The translations under genes were made by a program, and so were the position numbers. Below, piece after piece: positions 43,437 through 52,682 of a stretch of 64,000 nt of DNA. Under the pieces are notes generated by a model that had not been told where the DNA came from, did no database searches, and was given only the letters and a program-made list of their open reading frames with translations. This stretch comes from Lachnospiraceae bacterium. Its GTDB lineage: Bacteria; Bacillota; Clostridia; Lachnospirales; Lachnospiraceae. Numbering within the stretch: the first letter of the stretch is position 1; every line of letters begins with the position of its first letter. Location of the stretch: NCBI GenBank assembly GCA_017527205.1, contig JAFXQK010000075.1, forward strand, positions 49,937-113,936, given 5' to 3'.

Positions 43437-44465
43437 ATGGAACTAAAGAAGTCTGATTTTTATTTTGATTTACCACAGGAATTGATTGCACAGGATCCGC
43501 TGGAGGATCGTAGCGCCTCCAGATTGCTTCATCTAGACAAGTTGACCGGAGAAGTCAGTCACCATATTTTCAAGGAAGTGCCTGGCTTTTTGAAGCCTGG
43601 TGATTGTCTGGTGCTAAATAACACGAAGGTGATACCCGCAAGGCTGCTTGGTCAGAGGGAATCAGGTGGACATGTGGAAGTCCTGCTTCTATCCCGAAAG
43701 GAAAGTGACGTTTGGGAGACTTTAGTAAAGCCGGGCAAGAAATGCAAGCCTGGGACCAGGCTTAGCTTTGGTGATGGTCTGCTGAAGGCGGAGGTGTTGG
43801 AAACCCTGGAGGATGGCAATCGCAAGATCCGTTTCTTTTATGACGGCATCTGGGAGGAGGTACTTGACAGATTGGGAGAGATGCCTCTGCCGCCCTATAT
43901 TACGCATAAGCTGAAGGATAAAAATCGTTATCAGACCGTTTATGCAAAATATGAGGGCTCTGCCGCTGCACCTACTGCTGGATTGCACTTTACAAAGGAG
44001 CTGTTGGCGCAGATTGAGTCGCAAGGGATCAAGATTGTTTACGTTACCCTCCATGTTGGACTGGGGACCTTCCGCCCCGTAAAGGAAGAGAACGTATTGG
44101 ATCACCACATGCATTCTGAGTGGTATCAGGTAAGCCCGGAGGCAGCGCAAACCATCAATGAAACTAAGGCATCTGGCGGTAGGGTGATCTGTGTCGGAAC
44201 CACGAGTTGTCGAACCATTGAGAGCGCAGCTGGTGAGGATGGTAAGGTTATGGCTGGTAGCGGAGACACGCAGATTTTCATCTATCCTGGTTACCGTTTT
44301 AAGGTATTAGACGGACTGATCACGAACTTTCATTTGCCAGAATCTACTCTGGTTATGCTTGTTAGCGCGCTGGCAGGACGAGAACATGTCTTGGCAGCAT
44401 ATCAGGAAGCCATAAAGGAACGCTATCGTTTCTTTAGCTTTGGCGATGCCATGATCATAATTTAA
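43437..44465 (+). CDS. queA: S-adenosylmethionine:tRNA ribosyltransferase-isomerase
   Basis: Transfers and rearranges the ribosyl moiety of SAM onto preQ1 in tRNA to give epoxyqueuosine. The 342-residue protein has the family signatures [50 protein letters not shown] and [19 protein letters not shown]. Start ATG 43437 has weak GAAAGATGATG upstream. The next gene starts nine bases after its stop behind AAGGAGG, so they are co-transcribed. The tgt and queG genes are not in view. Confidence 0.97.
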   Translation: MELKKSDFYFDLPQELIAQDPLEDRSASRLLHLDKLTGEVSHHIFKEVPGFLKPGDCLVLNNTKVIPARLLGQRESGGHVEVLLLSRKESDVWETLVKPGKKCKPGTRLSFGDGLLKAEVLETLEDGNRKIRFFYDGIWEEVLDRLGEMPLPPYITHKLKDKNRYQTVYAKYEGSAAAPTAGLHFTKELLAQIESQGIKIVYVTLHVGLGTFRPVKEENVLDHHMHSEWYQVSPEAAQTINETKASGGRVICVGTTSCRTIESAAGEDGKVMAGSGDTQIFIYPGYRFKVLDGLITNFHLPESTLVMLVSALAGREHVLAAYQEAIKERYRFFSFGDAMIII

Positions 44466-44474
44466 GGAGGAACC

Positions 44475-45425
44475 ATGGATAAGATCGCTGTCTTAATTCC
44501 GTGCCATAACGAGGCGCAAACGATAGGGAAAGTTGTAAGTGATTGGAGACAGGTGCTTCCGGAAGCAACCATTTATGTATATGACAATAATTCCACAGAT
44601 GATACCGCATCCATCGCGAAAGAAAAAGGGGCAGTGGTCAGGCATGAGTATAAGCTGGGGAAGGGAAACGTCATTAGAAGGATGTTTCGGGAAATTGATG
44701 CCATGTCTTACATCATGGTAGATGGAGATGACACCTATTCCGCTGAACATGGGAGGGAAATGGTACGGCTGGTGTTAGAGGAAAATGTGGATATGGTAAT
44801 CGGTGATCGTTTGTCATCCTCCTATTTTTCTGAAAACAAGAGACCCTTTCATAACTTTGGAAACACGATCGTTCGAAAAGGCATAAACGTGCTGTTTCAT
44901 TCCGACATTAAAGACGTGATGACGGGACTTCGGGCGTTCAGTTATCTTTTTGTGAAGTCGTTTCCGGTATTGTCTAAGGGCTTTGAGATTGAAACGGAGA
45001 TGACAATTCACTGTCTGGATAAAAATATGTCGGTTAAAAACGTAGTGGTGGAATATCGTGACAGACAGGAAGGCAGCGTGTCTAAGCTCAATACGTTGTC
45101 CGATGGCATTAAGGTGATTCACAAGATATTTAGCCTGTATGTTAGATTTAAACCACTTGCATTTTTTTGTTTCGTGGCCCTTCTGATTGCTTTTGTTGCA
45201 GGCATACTGTTTCTGCCGATTGCGGAAACCTTCCTGGAAACAGGGCTTGTTCCGCGCTTCCCTACGCTCATCACCTGTGGCTTTATGATGATTGCCGCTT
45301 TACTTTCTTTATTCAGCGGCATTCAGCTTCATACAATTCGTCAACAAAATCTGCAGGATTTTGAATACAGGTTATTGGACGTTGAGTCGCGCTTTCAGGA
45401 GAAAAAGGCTGATGAATGGCATTAA
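44475..45425 (+). CDS. Family 2 glycosyltransferase with C-terminal membrane helices (DPM1/ArnC-like)
   Basis: A 316-residue enzyme: GT-A domain (IAVLIPCHNEAQTIGKVV, YDNNSTDDT, and VDGDDTYSAE as the DXD site) followed by two membrane segments (about residues 228-250 and 262-284) and a charged C-terminal tail. This layout is typical of polyprenyl-phosphate sugar synthases that feed GT-C enzymes. It overlaps the DUF6020-like gene by 14 bases, and the pair probably acts together: one makes the lipid-linked sugar, the other uses it. Confidence 0.88.
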   Translation: MDKIAVLIPCHNEAQTIGKVVSDWRQVLPEATIYVYDNNSTDDTASIAKEKGAVVRHEYKLGKGNVIRRMFREIDAMSYIMVDGDDTYSAEHGREMVRLVLEENVDMVIGDRLSSSYFSENKRPFHNFGNTIVRKGINVLFHSDIKDVMTGLRAFSYLFVKSFPVLSKGFEIETEMTIHCLDKNMSVKNVVVEYRDRQEGSVSKLNTLSDGIKVIHKIFSLYVRFKPLAFFCFVALLIAFVAGILFLPIAETFLETGLVPRFPTLITCGFMMIAALLSLFSGIQLHTIRQQNLQDFEYRLLDVESRFQEKKADEWH

Positions 45426-47304
45426 AAGAGTTTGGCCCAAAACAAAATATTTTTTTATGGCTGCATGCGCGCTGCTTTGTTCCTTTGGCTTCAGTTATGT
45501 ATCGGAGGTCACCGGAAATGAGGGTAGATATTACGGAACGGAGATTTTTGGATGGAATCCGGCATGTATTGTTTTTTTTGCAATGGAATGCATTTTGCTT
45601 CATCGCTTTTTTAGAGCGGAGGTTTTAAGAAACCGTGGGCGTCTGATTCTCTCCATAACGCTGGGGACGCTTTTGGGCTTTTTGTCCATAGGCGCCATGC
45701 TGATGTATTATGGCTCCAATAAAATTTTCGGCTCAGACATATCCGGTGGGGCAGCGCTGACGGCTGCTTTGGGGATCGCTTTGTTTGCCGTGCCTTGTTT
45801 TAGTGAACTAACAGGTTATCTTGACCGGCTGAATAAGGTGGAGCAGGAGGGCCGTGGCATGGATCCTGCGGCGACCAAAGGCGGAAACGCATGGCTTTAT
45901 TTTGCAGGCATATGGACCCTTGTTTTTCTGTGCTTTGTTCCGCTGCTGCTTTATTGGTGGCCGATTAATTTTGTGTATGATGCAAGCTATCAGATCTATA
46001 ATTATTTGACAGACAGCATGTCAACGCACCACCCGATTCTTCATACCCTTCTTTTGGGAATGACCTATGAATTTGGTTGGAAAAGAGGCAACGTTAATTT
46101 GGGGTTTGCCATGTATTCGCTGTTTCAGATGCTTGTGCTATCGGGATCCTTTGCTTTTTTTATGAAGTATGTTTATGAAAAAAGGATCAAAAGACGGTTC
46201 CGTGTCATTCTGGTTTTATCCTTTGCACTGAATCCGGTAAACGCATGGTTTGCGATATCTACAATAAAGGGCGTGTTTTCCGCTGCTTTTTTGATCGTAG
46301 CGCTTACTTTTTTACTGAAATGTTTTGACGGGGAGAGTCAGACGAGGAGGAAAAGGGTACTGCCTGCCCTTGGCTTTATTGTCTTTGGGATATTATCCTG
46401 TTTGTTTCGCAATAACATGGTATATGCCATGCTTGCCGCAGGTCTGGTAATAATGATGTTACAAAAGGGCTGGAAGCAAAGATTGATGATCGGTTGCATC
46501 TTTTTGACTCTTTTGGTTGGGTATAAGGTTTGCGATGAGGCACTCATCCATGCTACGCATGCCTATAAAAATGATACGGAAAGAGAAAAATTATCTGTTC
46601 CGCTATCCTGTCTGGCCCGTGCCGCAATCTATCAACGGGAGAAGATCGGTGAAGAAAATTATCAAGAAATATGTATGTATATACCTGAAGACTCCTTAAA
46701 TAATTACTCTATTTTGATTGCTGATTCAATTAAGGATCATGCGAATGAGCAGCTGCTGCGAAGCAATAAGATGAATTTCATAAAGCTTTTTATAAAGACA
46801 GGAATGAAATGCCCGGGAGAATATCTGGAATCTGTTCTGGGTCTGACGGCAGGCTACGTATATCCTCTGAATTATCCTTATTTTTTTACCGGTACCACAA
46901 AGTTAAGTGACATGGGTATTTTTGGCATTTATCCGGCGCCGGAGCTAAAGAATTATCTGTTGCTGGGAAGCAATTGGATGGAATACTTATATGGAGATCT
47001 GGATGGGAGACTTCGAATTCCGATTTTAGGATGGTGTTGGAGGAGCACACTTTACGTATGGGGAAGCTTCTTTCTGTTTGGTTATTTCGTGTATCGAAGG
47101 GATAAAAGGGGATTAGGAATCTTTTTGATTCCGTTCGCATATCTATTAACCTGTTTTCTTGCACCGGTCGCATGGCTGAGGTATATTTATATTAATATTG
47201 CAACGGTTCCCATCGCGCTTTATTTATGTGTTGGAGGGGCCATGGTTCACGGGAAGCATGAAGGGGACATGGAAAAAGAAGTTGAATTGCATTTGGGCGA
47301 ATAG
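45412..47304 (+). CDS. DUF6020-like polytopic membrane protein, probable GT-C glycosyltransferase
   Basis: A 630-residue protein with about 12-14 membrane segments. YDASYQIYNYLTDSMSTHHPILHTLLLG and NPVNAWFAISTIKGVFSAAFLIVAL match the DUF6020 family, GT-C-like membrane proteins common in Firmicutes envelope clusters. The Asp in the first outer loop (VYDASYQ) occupies the usual catalytic-Asp position of GT-C enzymes. ATG 45412 is preceded by AGGAGAAAAA within the end of the GT2 gene. The substrate is unknown. Confidence 0.8.
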   Translation: MNGIKRVWPKTKYFFMAACALLCSFGFSYVSEVTGNEGRYYGTEIFGWNPACIVFFAMECILLHRFFRAEVLRNRGRLILSITLGTLLGFLSIGAMLMYYGSNKIFGSDISGGAALTAALGIALFAVPCFSELTGYLDRLNKVEQEGRGMDPAATKGGNAWLYFAGIWTLVFLCFVPLLLYWWPINFVYDASYQIYNYLTDSMSTHHPILHTLLLGMTYEFGWKRGNVNLGFAMYSLFQMLVLSGSFAFFMKYVYEKRIKRRFRVILVLSFALNPVNAWFAISTIKGVFSAAFLIVALTFLLKCFDGESQTRRKRVLPALGFIVFGILSCLFRNNMVYAMLAAGLVIMMLQKGWKQRLMIGCIFLTLLVGYKVCDEALIHATHAYKNDTEREKLSVPLSCLARAAIYQREKIGEENYQEICMYIPEDSLNNYSILIADSIKDHANEQLLRSNKMNFIKLFIKTGMKCPGEYLESVLGLTAGYVYPLNYPYFFTGTTKLSDMGIFGIYPAPELKNYLLLGSNWMEYLYGDLDGRLRIPILGWCWRSTLYVWGSFFLFGYFVYRRDKRGLGIFLIPFAYLLTCFLAPVAWLRYIYINIATVPIALYLCVGGAMVHGKHEGDMEKEVELHLGE

Positions 47305-47379
47305 GCAAGTTCAGCTTGAAGTTTCTTAAGAGCTATGTTACATTATTAACAGACAGTAAGGCGGAAAGGAAGCGGCAAT

Positions 47380-47769
47380 ATGGAGGAAGAAAGAAGAAAA
47401 AGCAAACGTACTAAACTGGCATCAAGGTTGATCGTTAAGCGGCTTGATTCTGCCGAGGATAAGGAAGTCGAAATTGACGTCGTTGACGTATCGAAGGATG
47501 GTGTTGGATTTACGGCGGGCAGACCCTTAAAGATTGGTGCCGTTTATGAGGCTTTTTTGACGATATGGACCAGAGAGGTCATCCATGCTTTTCTGCAGAT
47601 CGTGCGGATTGAGCTTCTGGAAGAAAAAGGGAAGGTTACGGAAGAAATAAAGCGTTATGGCTATGGTGCGCGGTTTGTGGGAATGCCGGAGATGGAGGCA
47701 AACCGCATTGAGGTCTATCAGACCGTTGCCGAGAATTTAGGGGAAGATGCGGAGCTAGAGGATGAGTAA
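47380..47769 (+). CDS. PilZ domain protein (predicted cyclic-di-GMP receptor)
   Basis: A 129-residue single-domain protein. The c-di-GMP-binding signature is complete: an N-terminal RxxxR-type cluster (RRKSKRTKLASR) and DVSKDGVGF, matching (D/N)xSxxG. The C terminus is acidic. It overlaps the VanZ gene by eight bases and heads a run of VanZ, MBOAT acyltransferase and SGNH genes, suggesting that second-messenger levels tune surface polymer modification. No diguanylate cyclase lies in the window. The start follows GGAAAGGAAGCGGC. Confidence 0.88.
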   Translation: MEEERRKSKRTKLASRLIVKRLDSAEDKEVEIDVVDVSKDGVGFTAGRPLKIGAVYEAFLTIWTREVIHAFLQIVRIELLEEKGKVTEEIKRYGYGARFVGMPEMEANRIEVYQTVAENLGEDAELEDE

Positions 47770-48298
47770 CGATAAAATTATACGCATTGACAGAAAGCAA
47801 AAAAGAATAAAGGTGGCAGTCAGCATAGTGGCTGCCATCTTTCTTATCGTTTTATATGGTTTGATTTTTAGCTTTTCAGAGCAAGACGGAGCGACGTCTG
47901 GTCATTTGAGCCATGAAGTGTCCAAATGGATTGTGGAAGGATGGGAACGCTTAATCGGTATGTCTTGGACGGAAGAGATCCGAAATGGATGGATTGATTA
48001 TTGGGAGCATCCCGTGAGAAAACTAGCCCATTTTTCAGAATATACCGTGATGGGAATTCTTGTGTTTTTTACGTTGAATCCCTGGATGAAACCTGGATGG
48101 AAGAAGAATCTTTTGATCATCCTATGGGTTTTTGTCTCAGCGGCATTAGATGAGTGGCATCAGACGTTTGTTGCTGACAGATGCGGAAATTTCATGGATG
48201 TTTTGTTGGACACGTCAGGCGGATGTTTCGGCCTACTGCTTTGTTTATTTTGTCTCAGAATTTGCGAAGGAATAAGGAGAAAAAAAGGTGCAGTTTAA
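47762..48298 (+). CDS. VanZ family membrane protein
   Basis: A 178-residue protein with about four membrane segments. The VanZ signatures are the HPVRKLAHFSEYTVMGIL helix and ALDEWHQTFVADRCGNFMDVLLDT. VanZ of Enterococcus confers low-level teicoplanin resistance by an unknown mechanism; most relatives are of unsettled role in the envelope. It overlaps the PilZ gene upstream and the MBOAT gene downstream (11 bases), so the set is translated as a chain. Confidence 0.88.
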   Translation: MSNDKIIRIDRKQKRIKVAVSIVAAIFLIVLYGLIFSFSEQDGATSGHLSHEVSKWIVEGWERLIGMSWTEEIRNGWIDYWEHPVRKLAHFSEYTVMGILVFFTLNPWMKPGWKKNLLIILWVFVSAALDEWHQTFVADRCGNFMDVLLDTSGGCFGLLLCLFCLRICEGIRRKKGAV

Positions 48299-49772
48299 TT
48301 CCGTTGATTTTCTCATATTTTTCCCGATTGTGGTCGGAATTTATTTCATCATTCCCAAGAAACTAAAATATCTTTGGCTGCTTGTGGCCAGCTATTATTT
48401 TTACATGTGCTGGAATGCAAAATATGCCTTGCTCATCGCCTTCTCTACCATAGTCACGTATTTTGCAGGCTTGTTTTTGGAGAAAACGGAGGACAGGAAG
48501 AAAAAGAATCTGGTCGTCGCGGGAAGCTTTATCGTTAATCTCGGCATCCTTGGGTTTTTCAAGTATTTTCATTTTTTATTCGATAATTTAAGTGGCATTT
48601 TCTCCTTGTTTGGCATCCGGCTTGTGGAACCTGCCGTTGACGTCCTTTTGCCGGTTGGCATTTCCTTTTATACCTTTCAGGCGCTGGGGTATACCATCGA
48701 CGTCTATCGGAAGGATATCAAGGCGGAGAAGAACTTTTTTCGCTATGCTTTATTTGTTAGCTTTTTCCCACAGCTGGTTGCCGGCCCAATTGAGAGATCG
48801 AAGAATCTTTTGGGACAGATTGATGCCATGGGGGAAAAGCGTCTATGGGATTATCAGAAGATCGTTTCGGGTTTTGGTCTTATGATTTGGGGCATGTTTC
48901 AGAAGGTGGTGGTCGCAGACCGCTGTGCCATCTTTGTGGATGCCGTTCATGAGAATCTCTTTGCCGCGGGAACCGTGGAGACGGTCGCGGCAGCCATTTT
49001 GTTTTCCATCCAGATTTATTGCGATTTTGCAGGCTATTCCGCGGTTGCCATCGGAGCGGCAAGGGTGATGGGATTCTCTTTGATGGAGAATTTTAACACG
49101 CCTTATTTTGCCACGAGCATACAGGATTTCTGGAGGCGCTGGCATATTTCCCTAAGCACTTGGTTTCGGGATTATCTTTACATCCCCTTGGGGGGAAGCA
49201 GGTGCTCCAAGGCAAAGAAATACCGGAATATCATGATTACCTTCCTGGCCAGCGGACTATGGCACGGCGCATCCTGGACTTTTGTGATTTGGGGTGGAAT
49301 ACATGGGGGGTTCCAAATCGTTGGTGACCTGCTGCGGCCGATCAAGGAAAAGGTAAACAAGGCATTACGCGTAAAAACGGAGGCCTTTAGCTATACGCTT
49401 GGACAGATGATCATCACCTATGGCCTTACCACCTTTGCCTGGATCTTTTTCCGCGCAAAGACTTGGGATCAGCTGACCTTGTACTTTAATCGAATGTTCA
49501 CAAAATTCAATCCGTGGATATTGTTTGGCGGCGGCTTGGACTATTTGCAGATTAACCGAGATGACGTCAAAATTGTAGTTGTTTTTCTTGGAATTCTGCT
49601 TCTTGGCGAGATCGTTCGGTACGTAAAGAAGGTTGATCTTGGTGAGTATCTGTGGCAGCAAAATCTATGGTTTCGCATCGGCGTTTTCGTTGTACTGATT
49701 TTGATCATTTTGGTCTATGGTGAATACGGAATCCATTTTGATTCCGGTAAGTTTATTTATTTTGATTTTTAA
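48288..49772 (+). CDS. MBOAT family membrane-bound O-acyltransferase (AlgI/DltB type)
   Basis: A 494-residue polytopic enzyme that carries acyl groups, usually acetyl, across the membrane for transfer to a surface polymer. FFPQLVAGPIERSKNLL, the Asn/Asp-containing FNTPYFATSIQDFWRRWHISLSTWFRDYLYIPLGG block and the catalytic His in SGLWHGASWTFVIWG are AlgI-type hallmarks. The start is GTG 48288 behind AATAAGGAGAAAA. The SGNH-like protein encoded next (49806) is the expected outer-face partner, as in alginate, peptidoglycan and teichoic acid acylation systems. Confidence 0.93.
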   Translation: MQFNSVDFLIFFPIVVGIYFIIPKKLKYLWLLVASYYFYMCWNAKYALLIAFSTIVTYFAGLFLEKTEDRKKKNLVVAGSFIVNLGILGFFKYFHFLFDNLSGIFSLFGIRLVEPAVDVLLPVGISFYTFQALGYTIDVYRKDIKAEKNFFRYALFVSFFPQLVAGPIERSKNLLGQIDAMGEKRLWDYQKIVSGFGLMIWGMFQKVVVADRCAIFVDAVHENLFAAGTVETVAAAILFSIQIYCDFAGYSAVAIGAARVMGFSLMENFNTPYFATSIQDFWRRWHISLSTWFRDYLYIPLGGSRCSKAKKYRNIMITFLASGLWHGASWTFVIWGGIHGGFQIVGDLLRPIKEKVNKALRVKTEAFSYTLGQMIITYGLTTFAWIFFRAKTWDQLTLYFNRMFTKFNPWILFGGGLDYLQINRDDVKIVVVFLGILLLGEIVRYVKKVDLGEYLWQQNLWFRIGVFVVLILIILVYGEYGIHFDSGKFIYFDF

Positions 49773-49805
49773 AGTTTTGACTTTTGTTTTTTGCAGAGGA
49801 GAACG

Positions 49806-51209
49806 ATGAAAGGCTTTTGGAAGGAGCACTGGAAAAACTGCATACGGATTTGTGCGTTCCTCCTTCTGTTGGGACTTGTTCTTCATCGTGCCTATCAGGT
49901 GCTTTGCTGGAAGGATACCACGGGAGACTATTTATCCTCATTGTCACAGCTATATCATACTCCGGAGAATACCATGGACGTTGTCTTTATGGGAAGCAGT
50001 CATTGCTACTGCGGCGTCTATCCGGCTTTTCTGTGGAGAGATCGGGGGATTGCTGCGTTCGACATGTCAGTTTCCGGACAGGATCGTGCATCAACCTACC
50101 ACATGCTGCTGGAAACCTTAAAGACGCAGGCGCCGAAGGTTGTCCTGGTAGATTGCTATGGACTACTTTTTGACAGAAATCTTCTCGAAGGAAACGTGTA
50201 TCGAAACATGCTCTCCATGAAGACCTCGAAGAATTCGATTGAGCTTGTGAAGGAGTATGTGGAGCCTGAAGATCAGATGGATTATTTGCTTCGATGGCCC
50301 GTGATTCATACAAGATTTTGGGAAATCGGGAAATATGATTTTATCCAATATGAACCGAGCATTTATGGCAGGGGGGCGTTCTTCTCCTGGCATGAAAGCG
50401 AATTTGAGGATGCTGGTGCCGTTGAAGTGAAGGCTTCCGGGGATCTTACGGAAGAAAATGCCGCATGGTTGGATCGGTTGATTGCTTTAAGCAAGGAAAA
50501 AGGATTTGCCCTGGAATTCTTCGTCATACCGTTTCGCATTACGGAGGAAGAGCAGATGCAGATCAATGCGGCCAAAGAGTACCTTGCAGAGCGAAACGTC
50601 CCGATGCTGGACCTGAATCAATGCCGAGAGGAGATGAAGCTGGATCCCAAAAAGGATTTCATGGATGACAAGCATTGTAATGCCATGGGGGCGGAAAAGG
50701 TTACGGCATATTTGCGTGATTATTTGCTTGGAAGGTATAAGCTTTCAGATCACAGGGGAGATGAGGCCTATTCCTGTTGGGATCAGGATTTGGAGTGGTA
50801 TCTTCATTGTGAAATGAAGCAAAAGATCAGCGAGGCAGAGAGCCCCGAGGAACAGCTGGAGTGCATTTTGAATCAAAAGGACCTGATAACGGTCATCAGC
50901 GTGGAAGGAACGACCGAGCAGACGGAATTTCTGAACCCGCTTGGGTTAAACAAAGAGGACGTAATTGCCGGCGGAAAATGGATCCTTCGGGATGGCACTC
51001 TCGTCAAGATCATGGAAAACGATGAAGGCGCAGAGCCCTATACCGAGGATTTGAACGCGACGGATGCCCTGAGAATTCAGTACCTCGGGGAGGGAGTGGG
51101 TTCGAACGTACAGATCAATTACGTGAAGTTTGTCAGTCCGTACTATCCCATTACCATTGTCTGCTATGACGCCTTGCTTAAGGAAACCATCCTGGCAATT
51201 CATTTATAA
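49806..51209 (+). CDS. SGNH-like (AlgJ/AlgX/DltD-type) acylation partner
   Basis: A 467-residue protein with one N-terminal membrane segment (about residues 14-33) and an extracytoplasmic SGNH-like domain. The Ser motif is VVFMGSSHCYCG, the oxyanion region is near MSVSGQDRAS, and the Asp-His end of the triad is FMDDKHCNAMGAEKV. Such proteins take the acyl group from the MBOAT enzyme encoded 33 bases upstream and place it on the polymer. The last 130 or so residues form an extra domain that I do not recognise. ATG 49806 follows AGAGGAGAACG. Confidence 0.85.
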   Translation: MKGFWKEHWKNCIRICAFLLLLGLVLHRAYQVLCWKDTTGDYLSSLSQLYHTPENTMDVVFMGSSHCYCGVYPAFLWRDRGIAAFDMSVSGQDRASTYHMLLETLKTQAPKVVLVDCYGLLFDRNLLEGNVYRNMLSMKTSKNSIELVKEYVEPEDQMDYLLRWPVIHTRFWEIGKYDFIQYEPSIYGRGAFFSWHESEFEDAGAVEVKASGDLTEENAAWLDRLIALSKEKGFALEFFVIPFRITEEEQMQINAAKEYLAERNVPMLDLNQCREEMKLDPKKDFMDDKHCNAMGAEKVTAYLRDYLLGRYKLSDHRGDEAYSCWDQDLEWYLHCEMKQKISEAESPEEQLECILNQKDLITVISVEGTTEQTEFLNPLGLNKEDVIAGGKWILRDGTLVKIMENDEGAEPYTEDLNATDALRIQYLGEGVGSNVQINYVKFVSPYYPITIVCYDALLKETILAIHL

Positions 51210-51214
51210 GCATC

Positions 51215-51312
51215 AAAAAACACCGATTGCTGCGAGAATCATGTCATTAAGTTAAGTTTTTACCAAATCTTTAACTTAAATGACGTTGGCTCCGCGCAAA
51301 TCGGTGTTTTTT
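51215..51312. terminator. Large bidirectional terminator between convergent genes
   Basis: An outer stem (AAAAAACACCGATT from 51215 with AATCGGTGTTTTTT to 51312) encloses an inner stem of TCATTAAGTTAA and TTAACTTAAATGA (one bulge). A run on the left and T run on the right give termination in both directions, for the SGNH gene and tyrA. Confidence 0.9.
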
Positions 51313-51314
51313 CG

Positions 51315-52409
51315 TTATTCTCTGGTATAAATGGTGTAGCCTTTGCCCTTTAGAATGGTTTCGGCCTTGTCCGTGCTTGCCTTGTCATAAAACTCGATGC
51401 GGAGTATGCCTCCCTCATATTCGCGATTATGCGTAATGCCAATGTTTTTTATGCTGACCTGACTTAGGGCGAGGATCGTTGCAATCGCTGCGATGGCACC
51501 AGGCTCATCTGCGATGTCCACGGTTAGGACGAAGCTCTTCTTGATCGGTCCGCTGGAGGCACTGATAAAGGAGTCGCGATAGATTCTTGCAACGTCAAAG
51601 GTCTCATAGAGCTTTTCGGAGTTCCTGGTTTCTAAATACTCTCGGAAGGTCTGGAGGGACGATATATAATGATCCAAAAGCTTTTCAATATTCTCTGTAT
51701 TTGTTAGACAGATTTGTTGCCACATTGTAGCAGAGGAGGATGAAATTCTGGTAATGTCCTTAAAGCCCCCTGCGGCGATCATTTTCATAAGACCGTCCGC
51801 GTTGTCGCTGTCACGAACTAAATTTACCAAGGATGCAGAAATGACGTGGGGCAGGTGACTGACGGCGGCGGTGACGTAATCATGCTGTTCGCAGGTCAGC
51901 ACGAGGGGTATGGAGCCGAGTCGCGTCACAAGCTCTCGACACTCTGCAAGCTTCTCCTTGGGGACGCTGACCGTTGGAGTCAAAATGTAATAGGCGTTTT
52001 GCAAAAGAACGGACTTGGAGTTGACGTAGCCGATGCGTTCACTGCCAGCCATGGGATGCCCGCCGATGAACTGTGCCTCGAGGCCAAGCTTTTTGACGTT
52101 TTCATGAATGTCCGTCTTGACGCTTCCCACGTCCGTCAGAAGGCAGGAGGGGGAAAGATAGGGCTTTAGCAAAAGAAGATTGGAGTCATTTTTTTGAACG
52201 GGCGCGCATAAAAAGACCATGTCACATTTGGAAAAATGCTCATCTATGACAGAGGTGATTTCATTGGCAACGCCATCCTCCATGGCAAGACGCAGGGATT
52301 CCTCATTGACGTCATAGGCATAGATATACGCATCTGCGTCTGCTTCCCTGATTCCGCGTGCGATGGAACCACCAATTAGTCCCAAACCAATAAAACCATA
52401 GGTTTTCAT
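51315..52409 (-). CDS. tyrA: Prephenate dehydrogenase with C-terminal ACT domain
   Basis: Oxidatively decarboxylates prephenate to 4-hydroxyphenylpyruvate for tyrosine synthesis. The 364-residue protein has the dinucleotide-binding loop YGFIGLGLIGGSIARG, LTDVGSVKTDIHE, GGHPMAGSERIGY and CEQHDYVTAAVSHLPHVISA with the catalytic His, followed by an ACT domain (FVLTVDIADEPGAIAAI) that probably gives feedback control by tyrosine. The start at 52409 (MKTYGFIG) lies seven bases after GGAGGAAT. Single gene on the reverse strand with its own promoter. Confidence 0.95.
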   Translation of the reverse strand: MKTYGFIGLGLIGGSIARGIREADADAYIYAYDVNEESLRLAMEDGVANEITSVIDEHFSKCDMVFLCAPVQKNDSNLLLLKPYLSPSCLLTDVGSVKTDIHENVKKLGLEAQFIGGHPMAGSERIGYVNSKSVLLQNAYYILTPTVSVPKEKLAECRELVTRLGSIPLVLTCEQHDYVTAAVSHLPHVISASLVNLVRDSDNADGLMKMIAAGGFKDITRISSSSATMWQQICLTNTENIEKLLDHYISSLQTFREYLETRNSEKLYETFDVARIYRDSFISASSGPIKKSFVLTVDIADEPGAIAAIATILALSQVSIKNIGITHNREYEGGILRIEFYDKASTDKAETILKGKGYTIYTRE

Positions 52410-52475
52410 CCATATTCCTCCGTGAAGGGGCATTATGTCACGTAAATCCCCTGAAATTCTTTATTACTAGTACGT

Positions 52476-52504
52476 ACTATATCACTTTAAAGCACAAAAT
52501 TCAA
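52476..52504 (-). promoter_or_regulatory. Promoter of tyrA with overlapping palindrome
   Basis: On the reverse strand TTGAAT (complement of 52499-52504), 17 bases, TATAGT (complement of 52476-52481). A perfect 12-base palindrome, TAGTACGTACTA (52468-52479), overlaps the -10 and the start site, a typical place for a repressor operator. Confidence 0.7.
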
Positions 52505-52608
52505 TCTAAATTTATCAACAAGAAGCACAACATTGTATGAAATTTGTGAGCTTTGCAAAAGAATTTGCAGCAAACAAATAAAAAAATAGTAGAAATGTAG
52601 AATTTTCC

Positions 52609-52637
52609 TTGTATTTTGACTGAATATTTAGTAAAAT
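52609..52637 (+). promoter_or_regulatory. Promoter of the EF-G paralogue
   Basis: TTGTAT (52609-52614), 17-base spacer, TAAAAT (52632-52637). Confidence 0.55.
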
Positions 52638-52682
52638 AGCTTTATGGGGTTTCCCAAAATTCAGCTATTGGAGGAAAGACAT

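Noticed and set aside
36428..51209. Capsule or S-layer gene cluster
   Set aside because: No flippase, polymerase, ABC exporter or initiating sugar-phosphate transferase was seen, so the polymer made here cannot be named.
52460..52481. TrpR operator at tyrA
   Set aside because: The CTAG/GTAC halves are in the opposite order to the TrpR box, and no trpR gene is in view.
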